Shown here piece by piece: positions 1-8,135 of a stretch of DNA of 15,134 bases; within the stretch, counting starts at the first letter, position 1, and each line of letters begins with the position of its first letter. Location: contig JBLHVI010000078.1 in assembly GCA_047630175.1 (NCBI GenBank), forward strand, positions 1 through 15,134, read 5' to 3'. The position numbers and the translations under genes are program-made. The notes beneath the pieces were generated by a model that made no database searches, was not told the DNA's origin, and saw nothing but the letters and a program-made list of their open reading frames with translations. Origin of the DNA: UBA4582 sp047630175. Lineage in GTDB: Bacteria; Pseudomonadota; Gammaproteobacteria; Pseudomonadales; Azotimanducaceae.

Positions 1-2
1 CA

Positions 3-125
3 CTTGATCTGATCAACGATGGCCAAACGATGACTTGGCCACAGGTAGAGCGTATTCGTATTTGTACCGCTGTCAGTCGATGTCTTGACGAGTTGCTAAT
101 CAAGATGGATGGCACCATTCGCTGA
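3..125 (+). CDS. C-terminal fragment of an unrecognised protein (5' end outside window)
   Basis: Frame 3 is open from the left edge to a TGA at 123-125 and encodes 40 residues ending KMDGTIR. The segment reads as an ordinary amphipathic helical C-terminus, with TWPQVERIRICTAVSRCLDE in the middle. The other two forward frames are closed within the first 12 bases, which favours this one. I do not recognise the family. It could also be a chance open frame, because only 123 bases are visible and no start can be seen. No terminator-like hairpin follows directly. Confidence 0.45.
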   Translation, partial: LDLINDGQTMTWPQVERIRICTAVSRCLDELLIKMDGTIR

Positions 126-701
126 TGCACGTTACTCACATTAGGCTGTGATCGTCTTCTCGAAATCTTAACTATTACGAGTCAACGATAGCCCAGCGTT
201 GGTGTAGGGTCGAAAAGGACACTCGAACATGGCCAACTTGGGGCTTTTTGTAACCCCCGAACCGCTATCGTAGAGAGCGTAAAAGGGGCGAACTAGGACG
301 ACGAAATTACGCAAATTGCTCGCGTAACGCTTGCTTGGTTTACTGGGCTTCCGGATCTTATCGGTCTTTTAATTAACATCGGTGGTGTGTGGATCCATTT
401 TCTATCTGAGGCCAGACTCTGGAATTGCGCATGCGCCAACCAATTGTCGGCGGAGCAACTCAGACGTGTTGGCGAGACGGCTTAGACCATCGATACAGAA
501 CACTAGAAAGCTGTCATCGTTATTAACATTAACTGTGACTTCGGGTTGAACCGCATGTTCTTGGTACATCGGGAAAATGCATAAACTATGCCTAAAAATA
601 TATCGCGACGGACAAGCAGCGATAGATTGGCTATCTGATGTAAATGACTGCGAGGTGACCATCTATTACCCTTCGGTCACCTTTGATATCACTCCCGCAC
701 T
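126..701. other. Intergenic region, no convincing gene
   Basis: About 575 bases lie between the left-edge fragment and the amidase stop. Two short open frames exist (402-662 on minus, 577-768 on plus). They overlap each other, have no clear ribosome binding site and resemble no family I know. Small inverted repeats are visible: GGGG/CCCC around 241-258, TTACGC/GCGTAA at 307-312 and 322-327, and an 8-bp pair at 653-682. I see no tRNA, insertion sequence or clear promoter. It may be a decayed region or hold regulatory sequence. Confidence 0.5.
653..682. repeat. Inverted repeat downstream of the amidase gene
   Basis: AGGTGACC (653-660) and GGTCACCT (675-682) are perfect 8-base complements around a 14-base loop. 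On the minus strand this hairpin begins about 20 bases after the amidase stop codon, a typical place for a 3' stem. No run of T follows on either strand, so it is not a canonical intrinsic terminator. It could stabilise an mRNA end or be a protein-binding palindrome. Confidence 0.4.
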
Positions 702-2264
702 TTACAGGTCAGGCGCAATACGCGCAGCACTGGCTTGCTCAAACGCGTGGGCTAAACCAACTAAGTGAGCATCTGACATGTGCGCGCCGAAGAAACTTAG
801 ACCTACTGGCAAATCCTCAACAAAGCCTGCCGGCACGGTGACTGCAGGATAACCTGCAACAGCCGCCAAGCTAGAACTAGAAATACCACCAGACTGGTCG
901 CCATTGATATGATCAGTGAGCCAGGCAGGGCCACCCGATGGTGCGATAATAGCATCGAGTTGATGCAACTGCAGCGTCTCGTTAATACCCAGCTGAGCAA
1001 TGGTTTTACTGGTAAGCAACGCGTCAATATACGCTTGCTCGGTCAACGGCCCTTTAGTCTGCGCTAAGGTAAAAATATCCTGACCGAAGATAGGCATAGC
1101 AACTGCGCTGTGACGTTCATTGTAGGCGATCACGCCCGCTAAGTTGCGCACTGTCGTCCCAGTCCCCGGCTCAATATCCTCAAGATAAGCATTCAGGTCA
1201 GCCTTGAACTCATAAAGCAGCACCTCGTATTCGGCATCGCCCAAGCCCTCTCTTGAAATCGATATATCGTCAACGATAACAGCACCCTGCTGACGTAGTA
1301 ACGCAAGACTTTTCGTAAGTATTTGCTCTACATCCTCGTTAGTACCAGCGCCACTGTAGTCGCGTAATACGCCAATACGTTGCCCTTGCAACGAGGCGCC
1401 ATCTAAAGCTGCCAATACATCGGGCACTTGATGAGGAAACAATGGTGCAGTGACATCCTCACGGTCTTCACCGATCATAGCTGCATAAAGTATTGCCGCG
1501 TCGCGCACGGTGCGCCCCATCGGTCCCGCTGTATCTTGAGAATGTGCAATTGGTATGATGCCCCGACGCGACACTAGACCCAGACTTGGCTTGATACCAA
1601 CAATACCATTCTTACTCGACGGACATATGATCGAACCGTCTGTTTCGGTGCCTACAGCGACACTCGCCAGCCCCGCCGCTACTGCGACGGCTGAACCGCT
1701 GGAGGAACCACAAGGATTCCGTTGAAGATCATAGGGATTATGTGTCTGGCCCCCGAGGCTACTCCAGCCACTGGAGGAATCATCAGAACGAAAATTTGCC
1801 CACTCACTTAGATTAGTTTTACCGAGAATTACAGCACCTGCAGCGCGTAATCGTTGAACAATAAACGCATCGGCAGCAGCATGATGATCTTTCAGGGCAT
1901 CCGAGCCCGCGGTCGTAGCCATTTGATCGTGCGTGTCGATGTTGGCTTTCAGCAACACAGGAATACCGTGTAAAAGGCCACGCAGTTGGCCTAAGTTTCG
2001 TTCCTTGTCACGGTCACCAGCGATCTTTAACGCATCAGGATTCAACTCAATGACGGCATTCAAAGTAGGACCTTGCTGGTCCAGCCGCGCAATCCTGTCT
2101 AAGTAAAATTGCGTTAACGCCGTGGCTGTTAATTCGCCCGCCTCCATTTGCGCTTGCAGGGTGACCACATCAGTTTCAGCGTAATTCATAATGTGAACCT
2201 CAGCCACTGGCTGGCACGCTGCCAGCAAAATCATACAAAGTGCCACACATGATACTCGAACCAT
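702..2264 (-). CDS. Amidase-signature family hydrolase, predicted lipoprotein
   Basis: A 520-residue enzyme of the amidase signature family, which hydrolyses C-N amide bonds with a Ser-cisSer-Lys triad. The signature is visible: catalytic Lys106 in GIPVLLKANIDT, cis-Ser187 in the CGSSSGS stretch, and nucleophile Ser211 in GTETDGSIICPS. The N-terminus is a short lipoprotein signal with lipobox LAAC and Cys17, so the protein should be exported and lipid-anchored, acting in the periplasm on amides or peptides. That separates it from GatA, the cytoplasmic tRNA amidotransferase subunit of the same fold. The ATG at 2264 is preceded by AAGGGAAG about ten bases upstream and gives a complete signal peptide. 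It lies 116 bases downstream of the pterin dehydratase on the same strand, and co-transcription is possible but unproven. The substrate cannot be read from sequence. Confidence 0.9.
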   Translation of the reverse strand: MVRVSCVALCMILLAACQPVAEVHIMNYAETDVVTLQAQMEAGELTATALTQFYLDRIARLDQQGPTLNAVIELNPDALKIAGDRDKERNLGQLRGLLHGIPVLLKANIDTHDQMATTAGSDALKDHHAAADAFIVQRLRAAGAVILGKTNLSEWANFRSDDSSSGWSSLGGQTHNPYDLQRNPCGSSSGSAVAVAAGLASVAVGTETDGSIICPSSKNGIVGIKPSLGLVSRRGIIPIAHSQDTAGPMGRTVRDAAILYAAMIGEDREDVTAPLFPHQVPDVLAALDGASLQGQRIGVLRDYSGAGTNEDVEQILTKSLALLRQQGAVIVDDISISREGLGDAEYEVLLYEFKADLNAYLEDIEPGTGTTVRNLAGVIAYNERHSAVAMPIFGQDIFTLAQTKGPLTEQAYIDALLTSKTIAQLGINETLQLHQLDAIIAPSGGPAWLTDHINGDQSGGISSSSLAAVAGYPAVTVPAGFVEDLPVGLSFFGAHMSDAHLVGLAHAFEQASAARIAPDL

Positions 2265-2380
2265 GACAACGTCTTCCCTTGCTTAAATCTACATCAATTA
2301 TATCTATCCCAAGCAACGATAGCATTGATAGATCGCCGATGACGCTGTTTTGAAACGCATTACACGCGGAGGATTGTTCG

Positions 2381-2674
2381 TCATTTTTTTTGTATTGGCG
2401 TACTTGACCTTGTTATCAGGGATGCGACACCAGCGTGCGATTCGATTGCAGCTGCAAGCGCCCAGTCCTTGTCAGTAACTTGGTTGCCTACGTCGTGGGT
2501 AGTCAATTTAATATGCACTCGATTGTAGACGTTCGACCAATTCGGATGGTGCTGATGCGTCTCTGCTAATTCTGCGACTAACGTCATAAAGGCAAATGCC
2601 TGCTTAAAGTCCTTGAAGATAAGATCTGCCTGCAACGCGTTATCTTGTTCTCGCCACATAGTCACTGATTTCAA
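2381..2674 (-). CDS. Pterin-4a-carbinolamine dehydratase
   Basis: A 97-residue protein of the pterin-4a-carbinolamine dehydratase (PhhB/DCoH) family. The family dehydrates 4a-hydroxytetrahydropterin, regenerating the cofactor of aromatic amino acid hydroxylases. The hallmark is clear: AETHQHHPNWSNVYNRVHIK followed by L-TTHD, with active-site candidates His42, His43 and His60. The residue after the final THDVG is Asn where Gly is common. The start is TTG at 2674: AGAGG lies nine bases upstream, whereas ATG at 2659 (residue 6) would be 24 bases from that site. No phenylalanine hydroxylase gene is in the window, so it may be a stand-alone pterin enzyme, which is why I give no symbol. It lies between the amidase and the receptor terminator, all on the same strand. 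Confidence 0.9.
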   Translation of the reverse strand: MKSVTMWREQDNALQADLIFKDFKQAFAFMTLVAELAETHQHHPNWSNVYNRVHIKLTTHDVGNQVTDKDWALAAAIESHAGVASLITRSSTPIQKK

Positions 2675-2897
2675 TATTACTAACCTCTAAATTGTTGGCA
2701 TTTAAAACACTGCTGGCCTTAGCTTAAGGTACTACACCCAGTCAACGTAGACCACTTGAGTAACATGTGGCTGTTTCGACCGGAGCAAGCTACGGCGATA
2801 ATGCAGCTAGGCATCAACGTTACCTGCTTGCACTTATAAGCGCCAAGTATGCACGCGATAAAAGCAAAGAACATCGCAAAAAAGTCGAAAAAAAATC

Positions 2898-2927
2898 AAA
2901 AAAAAGGTGCCGACGGCACCTTTTTTT
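2898..2927. terminator. Bidirectional intrinsic terminator after the TonB-dependent receptor
   Basis: GGTGCC (2906-2911) pairs with GGCACC (2915-2920) around a three-base loop. The stem is flanked by eight A on the left and seven T on the right. Read on the minus strand it sits about 50 bases past the receptor stop and is followed by TTTTTTTT, GA and another long T run, which makes a strong terminator. It would also work on the plus strand, where no obvious gene feeds it. Confidence 0.88.
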
Positions 2928-2969
2928 ATCTCCAACCTTTTTAGAGGCCGGCATGTCACTAAAACTGCA

Positions 2970-5495
2970 TTAGATTTTGTACTGAAACCGACCGTACCAA
3001 AAGGCACCGCTGATACCGAAAGGCGAATACTGGCTATAAGTATTACCCAACACCAACGCACTGTTAGAACCCGTGTTATTAACGTCAGTCGCTTTCTGAC
3101 CGCTGTTGTTGAAAACGTTGTTTCCACCAACCAGAATGCTGGCATTCTCGTTAATGTCGTAGGCTACTTCTAAGTCGAGCAACATTTCAGCATCGAAAAC
3201 CGCATTGCTACCAAAGACGTCATTTTCAAAGCTGTCGAACCACTCATCATAATAGCTAACACGTGCGAGAAACCTCCATGAATCTATCATGTGATTACCC
3301 GAAAGATTCCAACGCGTATCAGGTGTCGTCTCTTCGATCTGGCGAATGCGCGCCGCACCAATAGTCGCCGCGTTGAAACCCGTGACCTCAGTACGCGTGT
3401 TGTTATATGCCAAATTCCAATTGGTAAGTCCACCTAACCACTCAGTTTCAGTCGAAACAATGATATCAAAACCACGGGTATTGGTGTCGAAGTCATTGGT
3501 AAAGAAGCGAAACTGCGTCAGATCACCAGCACCTGGTACGCCGTCTGCAATCAATTGCGCGATTTGGGCTGGCGTCAAAGTTACTTCAGACGACAGGTTG
3601 AGTCGATCTTCAACATCGATATCAAAAAAGTCAACGGTGACATCAAACGCGCCAATAGTCAGGTACGCACCCAACGTCAGGTTAGTTGAATCTTCCGCTT
3701 CCAGTGGCTTACTGCCGTTCGCGAGTGCGACCGGGTTCGTAGCCGGAATCGTACCATTGTTCACTAGCACGCCGCCGGTTAATTCCGTTGAGGTGTTTGA
3801 GGCGTTCGACTGACCTGGTGTCGGTGCCTTAAAGCCTGTACCGTAAGTGCCCCGAACACCGAAGTCCTCGTTGAAGCTGTAGTTGGCGCCAATTTTGTAG
3901 TTCGTTGTGGTACCAAAGTCATCGAAGTCTTCGAAACGCAACGCAGCTTGTATCAGCAAGTCATCCGTAACATCAAAGTCGCCTTCGACGTAAACGGCAT
4001 AGTTCGCACGATCAAATGCGCCAGAGGTTACAGCCGGGAAACCCGGGAAACCATTAGATGACGTACTAAATCCTTGCGTACCTAAAGGACCGGCCGTGTA
4101 GGACTCTACCTGCCCGGCGCCGATAGTAAATTCTTCGTTGCGGTATTCTGCGCCAAACGCCAGATTGACCGTTTCACTCACGGAATAAGTGAAATCTGCC
4201 GCCAGATTGGTGTCTGTTTGTTCGTAATAGCCTGGATCAAAATCTCGTGGCGTATTGGGCCCAAGACTCGCGTTGACAGTATTATTAATAAAGAAGTCAG
4301 CTTTGCTGTTACCGTAATAAGCACTTACATCCCAGCCCAAACCATTATCAAGTTCGCCCTTCAAACCTAACAGCAACGCATCGTCAGTAACTTCACCACC
4401 AAAACGCGGCGTAAAACCACCCGGAATTGTTTCCTGAAACGAGAAGCAATTTGGGTCCGCAACAATCGCAGCGAATGCTGTTGGGTCTGGCGTCACGCCC
4501 GTCAATGTCACGACCGGGCAAGCGATGCCATCAGTCGGGGTCAGATCGCCAACCATTAAGGTTGCACCATCATCATTACTGTAAACGCCACCCCGATTCG
4601 TTGGGTTACGAAAGAAAAAGCCACCATCAACATCCTTCGAGTTATGGTTCGCGTAACCGTAAAGTTCCGCACCGCCTAAGTCGAAACCGAAATTAGCAAA
4701 AAGCTTCAAATCGTCATCGACGATAGGACGACCCCAAATCATGGCTGGTGCCGGTACGCCCGTATAACCAGCGTCGATAAGGCCCTGGGCATCAGCCCGC
4801 TGTTCCGATCGACTCGTGGCTTCAGAACTACCAAACTGGCCGGTCAGATTTAAAAAACCATTGTCACCGAGGGCGAAGCCGTAGTTAGCAGCAATAGTCT
4901 GTTGCTCGCCGTCACCTTCAGAATACTGACCATAGCGCACTTCAAAGGAACCGCCTTCACTGGCATCTTTAAGATTGAAGTTGAGCACACCAGCAATAGC
5001 ATCAGAACCATACTGAGCTGCAGCACCATCTCGCAACACCTCTACACTTTTAAGTGCCAGAGCAGGAATAGCTGAGGTATCAGCACCTTGTGAACCATTA
5101 GAAATACCATTGCCTAACCAGGTAATTACCGCCGCCCGATGCCGACGCTTACCGTTGACCAGCACCAGCGCATGATCTGGCGCTAAACCGCGTAAGTTGG
5201 CAGGGCGTACCAGCGTTGCCGCGTCACTGATAGGTTGATCGCTAACGTTGTACGACGGAATGGCGTTACGAAGTAAGTTGCTAATGTCTGTATCGCCCTG
5301 ATTGGCGAAGTCATCACCGGAGAATACGTCGACAGGTGCTGGTGATTCCGTCGTCGAGCGTGCTTTAGCGCGGCTACCCGTAACCACAACCTCTTCAATA
5401 GTCGTATCTGCAGCATAGGCTAACTGTGGTACGCTCATTTGGGCAGCGATAATCGCAGCAGCCAGAGCGGTGAGTTTGTACAAGGGTTTAGACAT
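2970..5495 (-). CDS. TonB-dependent outer-membrane receptor
   Basis: An 841-residue outer-membrane active transporter that imports a scarce ligand (siderophore, heme, cobalamin or oligomer) using TonB-ExbBD energy. A signal peptide ends at AYA28. It is followed at once by a Ton box, TTIEEVVVTGSR (31-42). The plug domain spans about 50-170, with LRGLAPDHALVLVNGKRRHR and VEVLRDGAAAQYGSDAIAGV. A long beta-barrel then runs to the C-terminus, which ends in alternating aromatic residues (WYGRFQYKI). Two Cys about 25 residues apart (ACPVV and PNCFS) probably form a loop disulfide. The frame opens 33 codons earlier at 5594, but ATG 5495 has GGAG nine bases upstream and begins a proper signal peptide. 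The upstream Fur-box match suggests iron repression. The ligand is not identifiable from sequence. Confidence 0.93.
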   Translation of the reverse strand: MSKPLYKLTALAAAIIAAQMSVPQLAYAADTTIEEVVVTGSRAKARSTTESPAPVDVFSGDDFANQGDTDISNLLRNAIPSYNVSDQPISDAATLVRPANLRGLAPDHALVLVNGKRRHRAAVITWLGNGISNGSQGADTSAIPALALKSVEVLRDGAAAQYGSDAIAGVLNFNLKDASEGGSFEVRYGQYSEGDGEQQTIAANYGFALGDNGFLNLTGQFGSSEATSRSEQRADAQGLIDAGYTGVPAPAMIWGRPIVDDDLKLFANFGFDLGGAELYGYANHNSKDVDGGFFFRNPTNRGGVYSNDDGATLMVGDLTPTDGIACPVVTLTGVTPDPTAFAAIVADPNCFSFQETIPGGFTPRFGGEVTDDALLLGLKGELDNGLGWDVSAYYGNSKADFFINNTVNASLGPNTPRDFDPGYYEQTDTNLAADFTYSVSETVNLAFGAEYRNEEFTIGAGQVESYTAGPLGTQGFSTSSNGFPGFPAVTSGAFDRANYAVYVEGDFDVTDDLLIQAALRFEDFDDFGTTTNYKIGANYSFNEDFGVRGTYGTGFKAPTPGQSNASNTSTELTGGVLVNNGTIPATNPVALANGSKPLEAEDSTNLTLGAYLTIGAFDVTVDFFDIDVEDRLNLSSEVTLTPAQIAQLIADGVPGAGDLTQFRFFTNDFDTNTRGFDIIVSTETEWLGGLTNWNLAYNNTRTEVTGFNAATIGAARIRQIEETTPDTRWNLSGNHMIDSWRFLARVSYYDEWFDSFENDVFGSNAVFDAEMLLDLEVAYDINENASILVGGNNVFNNSGQKATDVNNTGSNSALVLGNTYSQYSPFGISGAFWYGRFQYKI

Positions 5496-5643
5496 TATCG
5501 GTCTCTCCGGAGAATAATTAACTGCATCGTGACGTGAAAAAACATGAGCGCACAGCAAAGGCGCATTAAACTTAGCCAATAGCCAATACTGCATTAAAAA
5601 GGTGCATATTATGCCCTCATCCCGATATTACTTTTTTTAGTAT

Positions 5644-5662
5644 TAAAATGATACTTATTATA
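5644..5662. promoter_or_regulatory. Candidate Fur box
   Basis: The 19 bases TAAAATGATACTTATTATA match the Fur consensus GATAATGATAATCATTATC at 14 of 19 positions when compared by eye on the plus strand. The site lies about 150 bases upstream of the receptor ATG and 80 bases upstream of the divergent cysteine-cluster gene, and it overlaps a TATAAT -10 element. The flanking region is A/T-rich, so chance matches are possible. Confidence 0.5.
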
Positions 5663-5684
5663 AATCGCTTGTGAATACCGTCAT
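5657..5684 (-). promoter_or_regulatory. Candidate sigma-70 promoter for the TonB-dependent receptor
   Basis: On the minus strand, TATAAT (5662 to 5657) is a perfect -10. It lies 16 bases after ATGACG (5684 to 5679), a 4-of-6 match to the -35 consensus. Transcription would begin near 5650 and give a leader of about 155 bases before the receptor start. The -10 lies inside the candidate Fur box, the arrangement expected for iron repression. Confidence 0.45.
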
Positions 5685-5741
5685 ACATCGTTTGACAGAC
5701 TTCTCCAGCGCAACAAAAACTCACGCGAGAACAGGTTCATA

Positions 5742-6035
5742 ATGAAGATTGAGACTACGCAAATCACCGACCCTTCAGTGAGTTGCTCGACATGCCTTGC
5801 CTGCTGTTGCCGCCTAGAAGTTTTGCTCATTACAGATACAGGCGTGCCTGCAAGGTATATACAGACCGACGAATGGGGCGGTGAAACCATGCAGCGGCTA
5901 GCTGACGGTTGGTGCGCAGCGCTAGATCGACAAACGCATTTGTGTACGATTTATGCGCTGCGACCTTGGGTATGCCGGTCCTTCGAGACAGGGTCGACGG
6001 ACTGTTTGAACGAACGAAGTGAGCACCACATTTAA
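5742..6035 (+). CDS. YkgJ-type cysteine-cluster protein
   Basis: A 97-residue protein of the YkgJ (CxxCxxCC, formerly UPF0153) family, thought to bind a metal, zinc or an iron-sulfur cluster. No enzymatic role is established. The nine cysteines follow the family pattern: Cys15, Cys18 and the triple Cys21-22-23 near the N-terminus, then Cys58 (DGWCAALD), Cys68 (LCTIYALRP), Cys78 (WVCRSFE) and Cys88. The RP-x-x-C-R-x-F element is typical. It is cytoplasmic, with no signal peptide. The ATG at 5742 has only a weak AGG upstream. Its TAA shares an A with the ATG of the RNA methyltransferase, so the two are almost certainly translationally coupled. It is divergent from the TonB-dependent receptor and shares its possibly iron-regulated intergenic region. 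Confidence 0.82.
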   Translation: MKIETTQITDPSVSCSTCLACCCRLEVLLITDTGVPARYIQTDEWGGETMQRLADGWCAALDRQTHLCTIYALRPWVCRSFETGSTDCLNERSEHHI

Positions 6036-6550
6036 TGACACAGATCAATCAACCTATTGTTATTATTGGCCTGACTAACCCCAAAACCCCGGAAAACATC
6101 GGCGCGGTGATGCGCGCTGCGGGTTGTTTTGGTGCTCATGAAGTGCGCTACACAGGGGCACGCTATGCGCGAGCCGCGCGCTTTAGTACCGACACTCGCA
6201 GTATGAGCCAAGATATACCCTTAACAGGTGTTGAAAATTTGCTCGATACTGTTCCCGCGAACACGCGCATCGTTTGCGTGGAACTCGTTGAAGGGGCTAT
6301 CGCCCTTTCTGCTTTTGAGCATCCGACGCGCGCGATTTACGTTTTTGGTCCGGAAGACGGGAGCCTACACCAAGACGATATCAACCGTGCCGACGCGGTT
6401 GTCTACATTCCTACACGTGGCTGCTTAAACCTCGCCGCTACTGTTAACATTGTGCTGTTCGATCGTCAGGCAAAAGCGGGTTTGCCAAGCAGGGACGATC
6501 AGCTGATACGCGACAATCGCGACACGAACAATCGCCTGAAGGTGCCGTGA
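6035..6550 (+). CDS. SpoU/TrmH-family RNA methyltransferase (SPOUT)
   Basis: A 171-residue SPOUT-fold enzyme expected to transfer a methyl group from S-adenosylmethionine to tRNA or rRNA, often a ribose 2'-O. All three SpoU motifs are visible: motif 1, NPKTPENIGAVMR (15-27); motif 2, FGPEDGSL (104-111); and motif 3, PTRGCLNLAATVNIVLFD (about 126-143). Motifs 2 and 3 form the trefoil-knot cofactor site. There is no N-terminal RNA-binding extension, so it is a minimal form similar in size to TrmL. The sequence around motif 1 differs from TrmL, so I do not assign that name. The LNLA core of motif 3 is closer to TrmJ-type proteins. The start overlaps the upstream stop by one base and no strong Shine-Dalgarno sequence is present, which fits coupling. 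The RNA target and position are unknown. Confidence 0.87.
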   Translation: MTQINQPIVIIGLTNPKTPENIGAVMRAAGCFGAHEVRYTGARYARAARFSTDTRSMSQDIPLTGVENLLDTVPANTRIVCVELVEGAIALSAFEHPTRAIYVFGPEDGSLHQDDINRADAVVYIPTRGCLNLAATVNIVLFDRQAKAGLPSRDDQLIRDNRDTNNRLKVP

Positions 6551-6620
6551 TTTAAATTTTTAAGCCGCACCAAGAATGTGGCACCCATACAAAGGCAGCG
6601 CCACAGACAAAGAGCAAGGC

Positions 6621-7598
6621 TTAACTCGCTGCAAATTTAGCGAGTCGCTGGCTGATCAGTACATGCGCTTCCGCCATGATCCGATCAACGAGTTCCTGTA
6701 CGGATGGGATGTCGTAAACTAAACCCGCGACCATGCCACAAGACCAGGCGCCCACATCCATATCACCTTCAGTCATGACCCGTGGATAAACACCGGCGAC
6801 TTCCTCTGCAATGTCAGCAAATTTAAGCTCTGCACCCATTCTTTTCTCTTTTTCTAGCAAACGCTCAACTGCAACATTATTGAGCACGCGCTCGGTATTT
6901 CGCAGCGGCCGCATGACTAGTCGGGTGTCCAACTCGGAGGCAGCCAAAATGGCCTGTTTAACATTTTCATGCACCGGCGCCTCTTTCGTTGCAATAAATC
7001 GTGTCCCCATATTCATGCCTTCAGCACCCATAGCTAGCGCCGCCACTAGAGAACGTGCATCTGCCATGCCGCCAGACGCCACGAACGGTATCTCGAGCTC
7101 GTCGGCAGCTCGGGGCAGTAGAATAAAGTTAGGAATGTCATCTTCCCCGGGATGACCACCGCACTCAAAGCCATCTACCGATACTGCATCGCAACCAATA
7201 GATTGTGCCTTGAGCGCGTGGCGAACCGCGGTACATTTATGAATAACCTTGATGTCAGCAGCCTTCAAAGCCGGCAGCCACTTGGCGGGGTTATTGCCCG
7301 CGGTCTCAACCACCTTGACGCCACTGTCAATGATAGCCTGCACGAGGCCGGGATAGTCCGGAGGCGTCACTGACGGCAAAAACGTTAAATTCACACCAAA
7401 AGGCTTATCCGTCATAGTCTTACAGCGGGCGATTTCTGCCGCGAGCTTTTCTGGAGTACCTTGGGTCAAACCAGTAATAATGCCGAGGCCACCCGCATTG
7501 GAGACAGCCGCGGCCATTTCAGCCAGCCCAACATAATGCATGCCGCCTTGAATAATTGGATGCTCAATGCCAAACATTTCAGTAATTCGTGTTTTCAT
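6621..7598 (-). CDS. NAD(P)H:quinone reductase / nitronate monooxygenase family flavoprotein
   Basis: A 325-residue FMN-dependent TIM-barrel enzyme of the nitronate monooxygenase (2-nitropropane dioxygenase) superfamily. Phosphate- and flavin-binding segments are visible: PIIQGGM (14-20), ETAGNNP (98-104), HKCTAVRHALKA (120-131), DGFECGGHPGEDD (142-154), ASGGMADARSL (174-184) and MGTRF (197-201). The GFEC-GHPGEDDIP and HKCTAVRHALKA stretches match what I remember of Pseudomonas aeruginosa PA1024. That protein was annotated as a nitronate monooxygenase but shown to be an NADH:quinone reductase, so quinone reduction is the better guess here. The ATG at 7598 has AGGAAGAG about eight bases upstream. 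It is a single gene, convergent with the RNA methyltransferase, and no operon partner is evident. Confidence 0.88.
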   Translation of the reverse strand: MKTRITEMFGIEHPIIQGGMHYVGLAEMAAAVSNAGGLGIITGLTQGTPEKLAAEIARCKTMTDKPFGVNLTFLPSVTPPDYPGLVQAIIDSGVKVVETAGNNPAKWLPALKAADIKVIHKCTAVRHALKAQSIGCDAVSVDGFECGGHPGEDDIPNFILLPRAADELEIPFVASGGMADARSLVAALAMGAEGMNMGTRFIATKEAPVHENVKQAILAASELDTRLVMRPLRNTERVLNNVAVERLLEKEKRMGAELKFADIAEEVAGVYPRVMTEGDMDVGAWSCGMVAGLVYDIPSVQELVDRIMAEAHVLISQRLAKFAAS

Positions 7599-8135
7599 GG
7601 ATATTCTCTTCCTTTCATTAGTCTTATAAGTTTCTGCGGCAGACTATAAATGACTTTGGGACCTATTGCACAGACCTCTCAATACAACAGACCATCAGGC
7701 TCTCTCGCACTGCTGCTAATCCTTTGTAGCGACCTGCAAACGGCAATCATCTTGCGGATCACAGAATCCAGTTACGCCTAGATCGCGCTCAGCGCCTTGG
7801 TGACGAACGCACGCCGCCAAAGACAAGCTATGCGGATGGCACTGCTATTTGGTAATGTCTCGATCAATGACCGCACCACCAACCGGTTGAATTATTGGCA
7901 ATAGCGGCAGTTGTGATTGGCTTTTTTGCCTCTCCAGATCTCCCCCTTTGACTCACGAATTTGCTGCTCTGCGACGCCAACTGATACTCGCCTTGTGGGT
8001 GTAACCGTTGTCGATGTGCCCAGCATTGGTGCCGCAGTGCGGGTTACGCGGCGCATCATTTGTGGGCTTATAACTGGGCATGTCCGGCGCGTCCTATCTG
8101 CATCAAAAAATAGTAATACCGTGAGTCTGACACCT
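7599..8135. other. Intergenic region, no recognisable gene
   Basis: Over 500 bases separate the flavoprotein start from the tandem repeats. Two overlapping open frames on opposite strands (7892-8155 minus, 7917-8168 plus) run through it. Neither has a clear ribosome binding site, conserved motif or sensible domain, and both run into the 14-bp repeats. The first 60 bases upstream of the flavoprotein must hold its promoter, for which TTATAAG near 7624-7630 is a possible -10. The rest may be decayed coding sequence or an unrecognised RNA. Confidence 0.5.

Noticed and set aside
402..768. Two overlapping small open frames on opposite strands left of the amidase
   Set aside because: No ribosome binding site, no recognisable motif, and one runs antisense into the amidase gene. 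Most likely chance frames.
2767..2973. Lysine-rich 68-codon plus-strand frame
   Set aside because: It is translated straight through the intrinsic terminator and its A tracts into the receptor's 3' end, so it is an artefact of A-rich DNA.
5496..5594. N-terminal extension of the TonB-dependent receptor to ATG 5594
   Set aside because: It would bury the signal peptide 33 residues inside the protein. ATG 5495 has a proper ribosome site and begins the signal peptide.
5580..5610. GCATTAAAAAGGTGCAT in the receptor leader, similar to the 14-bp array unit
   Set aside because: One short, gapped resemblance in A/T-rich DNA is likely coincidence, and no tandem copies occur there.
5692..5720. TTGACA at 5692-5697 as the -35 of a promoter for the cysteine-cluster gene
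   Set aside because: The -35 is perfect, but no hexamer 16-18 bases downstream matches a -10 better than 3 of 6, so a promoter is not supported.
6562..6590. Hairpin GCCGCA/TGTGGC between the convergent methyltransferase and flavoprotein genes as a terminator
   Set aside because: The stem needs a G-U pair or has a mismatch depending on strand, and no T run follows.
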